Shown here: positions 26,110 to 33,941 of the stretch, one piece after another
Numbering within the stretch: position 1 is the stretch's first letter
Layout: each line of letters opens with the position of its first letter
From: Leeuwenhoekiella nanhaiensis
Lineage (GTDB): Bacteria > Bacteroidota > Bacteroidia > Flavobacteriales > Flavobacteriaceae
NCBI RefSeq assembly: GCF_002744755.1
Contig: NZ_KZ319287.1
Span: forward strand, 310,001 to 374,000
Direction of reading: 5' to 3'
DNA: 64,000 nt
Translations under genes and position numbers: made by a program
The notes under the pieces: model-generated
Databases searched by the model: none
What the model saw: the letters and a program-made list of their open reading frames with translations, nothing else
Told to the model about the DNA's origin: nothing

Positions 26110-29100
26110 TTAAATTTCAGCCTTCTCCACTTTCTTCGGCATCAGGGGTTTCAACAACTCTACAGCTTTGTTCACTGAGGAAATACCGGGAGCGGTAAGT
26201 AGTAATCGCAATCCTTTTGAAGTTTTCTTTTCTTTAAGCGTAACGCGGTTTGCGTGGGTTTGCACAAACTGAAGCATTCTTGAGAACGCAGCGCTCTGGT
26301 AGAATTTAGATTGCTGGTCTGCAATAAAAAAGCCGATAAGTTTTTTGTTTTTCATCACCACTTTTTCGAGTCCGTAATGGGTGGCGACCCACTTGATGCG
26401 CACCGAATTCAGTAAATCTTCGGCTTGCGATGGTAATTCACCAAATCGGTCAATCAGGCGGGCTTCAAAAGCTGCGAGTTCTTCTTCGGTCTTGAGACTG
26501 TTGAGTTCGGTATACAGATTTAAACGCTCGGTGATGTTGTTGATGTAATCATCAGGGAAAAGCAGTGAGAAGTCCGAATCAATCACCGTATCCTTGACGT
26601 ATTCTTTGTTTTCGTCATCCGCATTTTGATCGGCATACAGATCGGCGAACTCGTTTTCTTTAAGCTCTTCAATGGCCTCGTTGAGGATTTTTTGATAGGT
26701 ATCAAAACCTATTTCGTTGATAAAGCCACTTTGCTCTCCGCCTAATAAATCCCCGGCGCCACGAATCTCCAGATCTTTCATAGCAATATTAAAACCGCTG
26801 CCCAGACTTGAGAATTGCTCCAAAGCGGTCATACGCTTACGCGCGTCTTCGGTCATTGCCGAGAGTGGCGGCGTAATGAAATAACAGAATGCTTTCTTGT
26901 TGCTTCGGCCCACACGACCCCGCATCTGGTGCAGGTCTGAAAGTCCGAAATTATTAGCGTTATTGATGAAAATCGTATTGGCATTCGGCACATCAAGCCC
27001 ACTCTCCACAATTGTGGTAGAGACCAAAACGTCAAACTCCCCGTCCATAAATTTCAGCATCAGCTCTTCCAGCTTTTTGCCGTCCATCTGGCCGTGGCCA
27101 ATTCCTACCTTAGCATCCGGAACCAGACGCTGAATCATTCCTGCAACTTCCTTGATGTTCTGCAGGCGGTTATGAATGAAAAATACCTGTCCACCGCGTT
27201 GTATTTCATAAGAAATAGCATCGCGTATCACTTCCTCAGAAAGGCGAACGATATGCGTCTCAATGGGATAACGGTTGGGCGGTGGCGTTGTAATAGTGCT
27301 CAAATCGCGCGCGGCCATCAGGCTAAACTGCAGCGTACGCGGTATGGGTGTAGCGGTTAGCGTGAGCGTATCTACGTTCTCTTTGATGGTCTTGAGCTTG
27401 TCTTTTACGGCTACGCCAAACTTTTGCTCCTCATCAACGATGAGCAATCCCAGATCTTTAAACTTTACGTTTTTACTGGTAAGCTGGTGGGTGCCAATGA
27501 TGATGTCTACCCTTCCGTTAGCAAGTCGCTCCAGCGTTTCTCGTTTTTCTTTCGCTGTGCGAAAACGGTTCAGATAATCTACCGTAACGGGTAAATCTTT
27601 AAGCCGCTCGCTGAATGTTTTATGATGCTGAAAGGCCAAAATCGTCGTGGGTACTAAAACTGCAACTTGTTTGCCGTTATCTACCGCTTTAAAGGCTGCA
27701 CGTATGGCAACCTCGGTTTTACCAAAGCCCACATCGCCACAAACCAGGCGATCCATGGGGCGGGTACTTTCCATATCTGCTTTTACAGCTTCGGTGGCCG
27801 TGCTTTGATCGGGCGTGTCTTCGTAGATAAAACTGGCTTCGAGTTCATTTTGTAAATAGGTGTCGGGCCCAAAAGCAAATCCTTTTTCAAGCCTGCGTTT
27901 CGCATACAGCTTGATGAGGTTAAAGGCGATCTCCTTGACCTTGGTTTTGGTCTTTTGCTTCAGTTTTTTCCAGGCGGCGCTGCCTAACTTATAAATCTGG
28001 GGTGGTTTGCCGTCTTTACCGTTGTATTTTGTGACCTTGTGCAGCGAGTGAATGCTGAGGTACAGCACATCGCGCTCGCCATAAATCAGTTTGATGGCTT
28101 CCTGACGCTTGCCTTCAACTTCAATTTTCTGGAGTCCGCCAAATTTCCCGATCCCGTGATCAATATGCGTTACATAATCGCCTATCTGCAGGCTGGTCAA
28201 CTCTTTAAGCGTAATCGCCTGCTTTTTGGCGTAGCCGTCTTTCAGCTTAAACTTGTGATAGCGTTCAAAAATCTGATGATCGGTATAGCAAACAATTTTT
28301 AAATCTTCATCAATAAAGCCGCGGTAGAGCGAAATAATGATGGTTTCGTACTGCCTGACGTTGAGGTCTGCATCGTCAAAAATATCCTGAAAACGTTTGG
28401 CCTGTTGCTCGCTGGCGCAGCAAATGTAATTGGTGTAACCGGCCTCGTAATTTTCGTTCAGGTTTTCAATAAGCAGGTTGAATTGCTTATTAAAAGCCGG
28501 TTGCGGCTGCTGATTGAAGGTAATCGTAACCCCTGATGATTCGTTTGCGGTGGTGTCGTTGACGCGCACCAGCTGAAAATCGAGCAGTTGCTTGCGTATC
28601 AGTGCCGAATCGCAAAAAAGTTCGCCCGGATCGGTGCGTTTGATTTCGCTGTCCAGCTTATTGTAAGCTTCCTGGGCTTTTTCAAAATTGGTATCTATAC
28701 GTGCCGAAAGCTGCTCCAGATCCTGCGCAAAAACCACCGTGTCTGCCGAAATGTATTTAAAGAAACTCTCGCATTTTTCCTGAAGCATTTTATGCTCCAC
28801 ATTGGGCATCAGGCTTATTTTATTCACTTTGTTGACCGAAAGCTGCGTCTCCACATCAAAGGTGCGGATGCTGTCTACCTCATCGCCAAAAAACTCAATG
28901 CGATACGGCTCGTCGTGGGAAAACGAGAACACATCTATGATTCCCCCGCGTACCGAAAATTCTCCGGGTTCGGTCACAAAATCCACACGCTTGAACTTGT
29001 ATTCAAAAAGCATTTCGTTTACAAAATCGAGCGAAAGCTTATCGTTGAGTTTTACCTTAAGCGTGCTTTTGTCAAGTTCTTTACGGGTGACTACTTTTTC

Positions 29101-29487
29101 AAAGAGCGCATCAGGGTAGGTGACAATGAGTGCCGGTTTTTTGCGGCTGTTGATGCGGTTAAGCACTTCGGCGCGCAACAATACATTGGCATTGTCTGTT
29201 TCTTCGATTTGATAGGGCCTGCGGTAGCTTCCGGGATAAAAGAGTACATTACTTTCCTTAACCAGTTGTTCCAGGTCATTCAACACGTATGCCGCTTCTT
29301 CCTTATCATTTAAAATGACCAGAAAAGGTTTTGTGGCTTCCTTAAAACTTTCGGCAATAACCAGAGAAAGCGAAGAGCCTATAAGGCCATTCAGGTTGAT
29401 GCGGTTTTGAGAACCGGCAATAGCGTTTTGCAGATTCTGCAGTTGCAGAGCCTGTGAAATGGGCCTTGTAATTTTTGAACTACTCAA
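26110..29487 (-). CDS. mfd: Transcription-repair coupling factor
   Basis: A full-length 1125-residue Mfd. In order: UvrB-like N-terminal modules, the CarD-like RNA polymerase interaction domain (GDYVTHIDHGIGKFGGL), a RecG-type DNA translocase with Walker A CGDVGFGKTEVAIRAAF, DEEQ box LLIVDEEQKFGV, TATPIPRTL and the QMRGRVGRS motif VI, and the TRCF C-terminal domain. It dislodges stalled RNA polymerase and recruits UvrA. The start is TTG at 29487; the frame has a stop four codons upstream and no ATG in the first hundred codons. A well-formed promoter lies at 29566-29597. Confidence 0.97.
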   Translation of the reverse strand: MSSSKITRPISQALQLQNLQNAIAGSQNRINLNGLIGSSLSLVIAESFKEATKPFLVILNDKEEAAYVLNDLEQLVKESNVLFYPGSYRRPYQIEETDNANVLLRAEVLNRINSRKKPALIVTYPDALFEKVVTRKELDKSTLKVKLNDKLSLDFVNEMLFEYKFKRVDFVTEPGEFSVRGGIIDVFSFSHDEPYRIEFFGDEVDSIRTFDVETQLSVNKVNKISLMPNVEHKMLQEKCESFFKYISADTVVFAQDLEQLSARIDTNFEKAQEAYNKLDSEIKRTDPGELFCDSALIRKQLLDFQLVRVNDTTANESSGVTITFNQQPQPAFNKQFNLLIENLNENYEAGYTNYICCASEQQAKRFQDIFDDADLNVRQYETIIISLYRGFIDEDLKIVCYTDHQIFERYHKFKLKDGYAKKQAITLKELTSLQIGDYVTHIDHGIGKFGGLQKIEVEGKRQEAIKLIYGERDVLYLSIHSLHKVTKYNGKDGKPPQIYKLGSAAWKKLKQKTKTKVKEIAFNLIKLYAKRRLEKGFAFGPDTYLQNELEASFIYEDTPDQSTATEAVKADMESTRPMDRLVCGDVGFGKTEVAIRAAFKAVDNGKQVAVLVPTTILAFQHHKTFSERLKDLPVTVDYLNRFRTAKEKRETLERLANGRVDIIIGTHQLTSKNVKFKDLGLLIVDEEQKFGVAVKDKLKTIKENVDTLTLTATPIPRTLQFSLMAARDLSTITTPPPNRYPIETHIVRLSEEVIRDAISYEIQRGGQVFFIHNRLQNIKEVAGMIQRLVPDAKVGIGHGQMDGKKLEELMLKFMDGEFDVLVSTTIVESGLDVPNANTIFINNANNFGLSDLHQMRGRVGRSNKKAFCYFITPPLSAMTEDARKRMTALEQFSSLGSGFNIAMKDLEIRGAGDLLGGEQSGFINEIGFDTYQKILNEAIEELKENEFADLYADQNADDENKEYVKDTVIDSDFSLLFPDDYINNITERLNLYTELNSLKTEEELAAFEARLIDRFGELPSQAEDLLNSVRIKWVATHYGLEKVVMKNKKLIGFFIADQQSKFYQSAAFSRMLQFVQTHANRVTLKEKKTSKGLRLLLTAPGISSVNKAVELLKPLMPKKVEKAEI

Positions 29488-29565
29488 TCGTATCGATTAA
29501 TGCGGGATCTAAGTCCCGTTAGTATCAGTTAATCTGCAATTGCAGAACGAAGCATTTTCGGAGCG

Positions 29566-29597
29566 CAAAGATAAGGGCTTAAGGCCTTCTTTCACAA
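29566..29597 (-). promoter_or_regulatory. Bacteroidota-type promoter of mfd
   Basis: On the minus strand TTG (29597-29595), a 21-base spacer and TATCTTTG (29573-29566) match the flavobacterial TTG-N17-23-TAnnTTTG promoter. The leader to the TTG start codon is about 70 bases. Confidence 0.65.
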
Positions 29598-29706
29598 TGG
29601 CGATAAGGGATTTATCATTTCTGTAACACAAGATGGGCAAAGGCTTTCCTATTTTTGAGAAAAGCCGAAACAGGCCACCTGCATTAATTTTCCACTAAAC
29701 ATTACT

Positions 29707-30489
29707 ATGGATTTACAACTCAACTCAAAACGAGCCTTTATTTCGGGCTCTACTAAAGGAATAGGACGCGCGATTGCTAAAACCCTGGCGGAAGAAGGAG
29801 CAGAGGTTATCATTAACGGCAGATCTCAGGATTCTATTGATGAAGCGATCAAAACTGTTAAGGCTGAAGTGCCACAGGCTAAAATAAGCGGAATCCCTTG
29901 CGATTTTGCCAAGCCTGAAGAGATAGATGCACTGCTAAAGCAATTGGGAAAAGTTGATATTCTCGTAAATAACGTAGGCGTTTTTGAACCGAAAGACTTC
30001 CTGGAAATTCCTGACGGGGATTGGCAGCGTTTTTACGATATTAATGTGATGAGCGGCGTGCGGTTGTCACGGGCGCTGCTTCCTGCAATGCTGGAGCAGA
30101 ACTGGGGGCGTATCATTTTTATTTCGAGCGAGAGCGGATTGAATATTCCGGTAGAAATGGTGCATTACGGGATGACCAAAACCGCGCAACTGGCTATTTC
30201 GCGGGGAATCGCCGAGACTACTAAAGGAACCGGCGTAACTGTAAACAGCGTGTTGCCCGGACCAACCTTGTCTGAAGGGGTGCGCGAATTTGCAAATATT
30301 GGGGAAGACGCTTCCCGCGAAGAGGTGGAAAACGAGTTTTTTACCACAGAACGGCCTACTTCACTCATTCAGCGTTTTGCAGAACCTCAGGAAGTGGCCA
30401 ATATGGTTGCTTATGTGGCGAGTCCTAAATCTGCCGCAACTAACGGCGCCAGCCTGCGTGTAGACGGCGGTTGTGTAAAAATCATCTAG
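29707..30489 (+). CDS. SDR family NAD(P)-dependent oxidoreductase
   Basis: A classical short-chain dehydrogenase of 260 residues: cofactor motif GSTKGIG (14-20), NNVG (about 88-91), serine at 140-141 (IIFISSESG), catalytic Y154 and K158 in VHYGMTKTA. An arginine at N39-GRS in the second strand region suggests NADP(H). The C-terminal segment has an insertion (about 195-225, with EEVENEFFTTERP) sometimes seen in FabG-like oxidoreductases. The substrate is unknown. The next gene starts 5 bases after the stop, so they form an operon. Confidence 0.9.
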   Translation: MDLQLNSKRAFISGSTKGIGRAIAKTLAEEGAEVIINGRSQDSIDEAIKTVKAEVPQAKISGIPCDFAKPEEIDALLKQLGKVDILVNNVGVFEPKDFLEIPDGDWQRFYDINVMSGVRLSRALLPAMLEQNWGRIIFISSESGLNIPVEMVHYGMTKTAQLAISRGIAETTKGTGVTVNSVLPGPTLSEGVREFANIGEDASREEVENEFFTTERPTSLIQRFAEPQEVANMVAYVASPKSAATNGASLRVDGGCVKII

Positions 30490-30494
30490 AAATT

Positions 30495-31850
30495 ATGGGA
30501 ATTGAACATTACGATCTTTTTATAATAGGAACCGGTAATGCCGGTAAGCACGTGGCTTACGATGCGGTTGATGCCGGTTTGCGGGTTGCTATTGCAGACA
30601 ATCGCGAGTACGGCGGTACCTGCGCCAATCGCGGTTGTGACCCCAAAAAAGTTCTGGTGGGGATCACCGAAGTTTTAGAACGCAGCATCGATATGCAGGG
30701 TAAAGGCGTTTGTGATTTGCCCAGAATAGACTGGAAGGATCTTATTGCCTTTAAAAAAACATTTACAGAAGCCGTTCCTTTTACCACCGAGCGAAAACTG
30801 GAAGATTTAGGCATCAAACTGTATCATCAATCGCCTAAGTTTTTGGGCGAAAATACCTTGTCTGTAGAAGGAAAAACGGTAACGGCAGACAAGATCGTCA
30901 TCGCTACCGGAAACATTCCGCTTGAATTGAAAATTCCCGGGAGAGAGCATTTGCTCATCAGCGATGATTTTCTGGAGCTTGAAGAACTGCCGGAAAGCAT
31001 GATTTTTATCGGCGCGGGCTACATTGGGATGGAGTTTGCCCATATCGCTGCCCGCTGTGGCGTAGACGTCACTTTGGTTGATGTAAACGAACGCATTTTA
31101 TCCAATTTTGATAAAGGGCTAGCCTTGTATCTTCAAGAAAATTCGGAGCAGCTGGGCATCAAATTTATTTTCAATGCAAGAGCTGTGGGGGTTGAAAAGC
31201 TTCGTAAAAATCACCGTGTAACACTTGAGGTTGATGGCAAGGAGCAGGAGATCAAAGCCGAATTGGTTTTCAATACAGCCGGAAGAGTTCCTGCTGTAGC
31301 TGATCTGGATTTGGAAAAAGGCAACGTAGCTTACACGCCTAAGGGAGTTACCGTAAATGAATATACCCAAAGCACTACCAATCCTAATGTGTATGCCTGT
31401 GGAGACGTCGCCAATACCGGAGAATTACCGCTTACGCCCATTGCTCATCAGGAAGCGCGTATTACAGCCAAAAATATTCTGAAAGGCAAGAATTATATGA
31501 AACTCGACGTGCCGCCTACACCTTCAGTGGTTTTTACGCAGCCTCAATTGGCTATGGTTGGGATGAATGAAAAGCAGGCCCGCGAAGCCGGCTATGATTT
31601 TGTGGTAAATGAGCAAAATGTGCCAGACTGGTATAACTCCAAGCGGATGAATCAAAACTGCTACGCCTATAAAACGCTGGTTGATAAAGAAACGGGTTAT
31701 ATTTTAGGGGCTCATCTTCTCAGTTGGGACGCTGCAGAAACCATCAATATGTTTGTGATGGCGATGTGTGGAAGGCTCGATGTGAACACTTTAAAGGGCA
31801 TGGTATTTACCTATCCCAGCTGGGCAAGTGACATTAAATCAATGATTTAA
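30495..31850 (+). CDS. Class I pyridine nucleotide-disulfide oxidoreductase homologue lacking the catalytic histidine
   Basis: A 451-residue flavoprotein of the glutathione reductase/dihydrolipoamide dehydrogenase family: FAD motif IIGTGNAGKHVAYDA, redox pair C43 and C48 (GGTCANRGCDPKKV), NAD(P) motif FIGAGYIGMEFAHIA and YACGDVANTG. The C-terminal dimer-interface motif, normally HPTxxE with the proton-relay histidine, reads FTYPSWASDI here, so Y440 stands where His should be and D446 near the usual Glu. I chose ATG 30495, 5 bases after the SDR stop; an upstream in-frame non-ATG start would overlap that gene. Substrate unknown. Confidence 0.88.
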   Translation: MGIEHYDLFIIGTGNAGKHVAYDAVDAGLRVAIADNREYGGTCANRGCDPKKVLVGITEVLERSIDMQGKGVCDLPRIDWKDLIAFKKTFTEAVPFTTERKLEDLGIKLYHQSPKFLGENTLSVEGKTVTADKIVIATGNIPLELKIPGREHLLISDDFLELEELPESMIFIGAGYIGMEFAHIAARCGVDVTLVDVNERILSNFDKGLALYLQENSEQLGIKFIFNARAVGVEKLRKNHRVTLEVDGKEQEIKAELVFNTAGRVPAVADLDLEKGNVAYTPKGVTVNEYTQSTTNPNVYACGDVANTGELPLTPIAHQEARITAKNILKGKNYMKLDVPPTPSVVFTQPQLAMVGMNEKQAREAGYDFVVNEQNVPDWYNSKRMNQNCYAYKTLVDKETGYILGAHLLSWDAAETINMFVMAMCGRLDVNTLKGMVFTYPSWASDIKSMI

Positions 31851-32644
31851 TTACTGATACGCTCTTTGCATTTTTCTATTGGATTGGTTTTACGGTTTCG
31901 ATAGCCGTGAATTCCCGCGGCGACGCTAAGTACAATTGCTCCCGCCAGTGCATAATAGGCAATGGCCGGGATTTCACCATTATGCCTTATGAAAATGGCA
32001 AAAAGCGCCCAGGCACCTACCATTGCAAATTCCCGCATATTTCGCAAATTGATCATCAAATTGTTGAGGTAAACGGCTATGGTAATTAATACCATTGTTG
32101 TGATAATTTGGGTGAGTTGAGAAAATTCAATCCCCAGACTTACAATAAAAGCTGAAATGTTAGCGATTGTCGCCACGGCAATCCACCCGCTGTAAATACA
32201 AATGGGCCACCAGACGAATGCGATAATTTCAATAGGCGCATCCCAGCGTTCCATATTGGTTTTAAGAACGGTTTTAAGAAGCGAAATTAGTATTCCCAGC
32301 ATAATCAGGACTGAAAGCCAAATCTGGTCGTAAATAAAAGCAAGCACCCAGCCGGCATTGAGCACATTGGCAATGGCAAACCAATATCCTGTTTGCTCCA
32401 AATGCGGTGTGTCCTTTTTACTGAAAAATGCCCGTCTGATACCGAAAAGTGCATAACCCACCAGTCCCAAAAAGATCACTCCCCAAATCGAAAAAGCATA
32501 ACCGGCAGGCGTAAACAGATTGTCGTAACGCGCGCTCATTTCGCCAATGGTCGTATCATTCCAGCGCTGTGCCTGTGAAAGTCCGTTTATGGTAAGCACC
32601 AGTACCACTGAAAGCAGGTTGAGGATGGCAAGTTTCTTTTTCAT
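31847..32644 (-). CDS. TspO/MBR-related tryptophan-rich membrane protein
   Basis: A 265-residue integral membrane protein with about eight hydrophobic helices. Tryptophan-rich signatures include FTPAGYAFSIWGVIFLGLVGYALF, VLNAGWVLAF and FVWWPICIYSGWIAVA. These match the larger relatives of TspO that are annotated as tryptophan-rich sensory proteins; classic TspO is about 160 residues with five helices. Ligand and role are not known. It overlaps the convergent oxidoreductase gene by 4 bases at the stop codons. Confidence 0.78.
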   Translation of the reverse strand: MKKKLAILNLLSVVLVLTINGLSQAQRWNDTTIGEMSARYDNLFTPAGYAFSIWGVIFLGLVGYALFGIRRAFFSKKDTPHLEQTGYWFAIANVLNAGWVLAFIYDQIWLSVLIMLGILISLLKTVLKTNMERWDAPIEIIAFVWWPICIYSGWIAVATIANISAFIVSLGIEFSQLTQIITTMVLITIAVYLNNLMINLRNMREFAMVGAWALFAIFIRHNGEIPAIAYYALAGAIVLSVAAGIHGYRNRKTNPIEKCKERISN

Positions 32645-32687
32645 AGTACGTTTTTAAAGTCCTCCCTTCAGGAGTATTTAGCAGGGT

Positions 32688-33344
32688 TTAACACACCCGG
32701 ATCACCTCATTTTTGGTCACGGCAAAAACCTGATCGCCGGTTTTGGGTTCCAAATAGTAATTTCCCGTAAATGTACCAAATGCGGGTAAAATCAACTGAT
32801 TTTCAGTCTTAAAGAAACACGAAAGTTTCAGTACCTGACGGCCTAATCCGCCCATTCGAATTCCCGGATGAATATGCCCGCAAAAATTAAAAAGACCTTC
32901 CCGCTCTTCAGGATGATGGGTGAGTAAAAAACCTTCGGTTATAATTTCAGAATAGATCGCGATACCCAGCTTTTCATACTTTAACGGATTGATGATGTCG
33001 TGGTTACCGGCAACCAAAATCACGTTTTCCTTCCGCGATTTAACCCAATCCTCAAAGAGTTGCCATTCGGTATTCAAACTGCTGTGAAACAAATCGCCCA
33101 AAAAGCAAATGTTGTTGGCCTTAAAAGCATCTGCGATACGGGTGAGCTGCTTAAAATTTTCGGCCACGGCCTTGAAGGGAACTGGGCTTCCATGTTTTCT
33201 AAAATGCGAAACTTTCCCCAAATGCACATCGGCAATGAGCAAGGTTGACTTTTCGATCCAAAAAATCCCACCCGAAGGATGCAAGACAAAATTTTGGCCT
33301 AAAATGGAAAGCGACTGATTCATAGCGCTGCAAATTTCAGTCAT
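32688..33344 (-). CDS. pdeM: Ligase-associated DNA damage response endonuclease PdeM
   Basis: A 218-residue calcineurin-like phosphoesterase with all five metal motifs: LLIADVHLGKVSHFRKHG, FLGDLFHS, LVAGNHDII, LLTHHPEE and FCGHIHPGI. Its size, the HLGK-x2-HFRKHG wording and the neighbouring helicase, ligase and MBL exonuclease identify it as the PdeM of the four-gene ligase-associated set found in many bacteria. It is the last gene in the cluster on this strand, separated from the helicase by the VOC gene. Confidence 0.92.
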   Translation of the reverse strand: MTEICSAMNQSLSILGQNFVLHPSGGIFWIEKSTLLIADVHLGKVSHFRKHGSPVPFKAVAENFKQLTRIADAFKANNICFLGDLFHSSLNTEWQLFEDWVKSRKENVILVAGNHDIINPLKYEKLGIAIYSEIITEGFLLTHHPEEREGLFNFCGHIHPGIRMGGLGRQVLKLSCFFKTENQLILPAFGTFTGNYYLEPKTGDQVFAVTKNEVIRVC

Positions 33345-33370
33345 TTTAGCGGGCTAGTCAACGCTATAAC

Positions 33371-33404
33371 AAAAAAATGCCGAAGCATTAACTTCGGCAT
33401 TTTA
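33371..33404 (-). terminator. Terminator of the VOC-family gene
   Basis: A perfect 12-bp stem (AAAATGCCGAAG at 33374-33385 with CTTCGGCATTTT at 33392-33403) is followed on the minus strand by a T run, about 20 bases after the VOC-gene stop. It should separate that gene from pdeM transcription. Confidence 0.85.
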
Positions 33405-33425
33405 ATCTATTTTGATAGCAACTGA

Positions 33426-33833
33426 TTAGTTCAAGTCAGCATTCAACATCCAGTTTACGCCGTACTTATCGCGTACACGAGCATAAAAGGCATTCCAGCT
33501 GGTTTCTTGCGGATCTGCCAGGCTTTGACCTTCAGCAGACAGTTTTTTAAACAGCTCACTTACTTCTTCTTTACTGTCGAGATCTACACCCAATTGCACC
33601 GTATTACCCTGTTGCACCGGGGTATCGGGGGAAGCATCATAGGCCATCAGATGAATTCCTTTTCCTTTAAGTTCTGCGTGTTGCAGTTTATTGCGGTAGC
33701 TTCCGGGAATATCAATTTCTTTCCCTTCGTAGGTTTCTTTATTAATGATATCACCACCAAAGCAATCCTGATAAAAATTCAGCGCTTCCTGGCATTCTCC
33801 TCTAAACGTTAAATATGGTTTTACAGTCGTCAT
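33426..33833 (-). CDS. VOC family protein, PhnB-like
   Basis: A 135-residue single glyoxalase-fold protein with the PhnB/3-demethylubiquinone-methyltransferase-like wording: YLTFRGECQEALNFYQDCFGG start, ELKGKGIHLMAYDASP, and ARVRDKYGVNWMLN at the end. Several of the usual metal ligands are absent in this subgroup, so catalysis is uncertain. It lies between the helicase and PdeM genes of the DNA repair cluster but has its own terminator and is not a recognised member of that system. Confidence 0.87.
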   Translation of the reverse strand: MTTVKPYLTFRGECQEALNFYQDCFGGDIINKETYEGKEIDIPGSYRNKLQHAELKGKGIHLMAYDASPDTPVQQGNTVQLGVDLDSKEEVSELFKKLSAEGQSLADPQETSWNAFYARVRDKYGVNWMLNADLN

Positions 33834-33941
33834 AATTTTGATTTTTTAGTTCTCTTAAAGATACGCAGTAAAGCCTGTATTTATAAGCTCTCACGTGTTA
33901 TAGTGTTCTTAAGCAAAGGCTAAAGTCTGTTAAGAGAAGGG

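Noticed and set aside
28588-29313. 241-codon open frame on the plus strand opposite mfd
   Set aside because: It lies wholly antisense to the conserved N-terminal part of mfd, has no recognisable domain and its amino-acid pattern mirrors the complement of a coding strand.
32650-32687. AGTCCTCCCTTCAGGAGT-like stretch as another hairpin module
   Set aside because: It resembles part of the CTCC/GGAG hairpins near the DUF559 gene but is short, mismatched and has no nuclease gene beside it.
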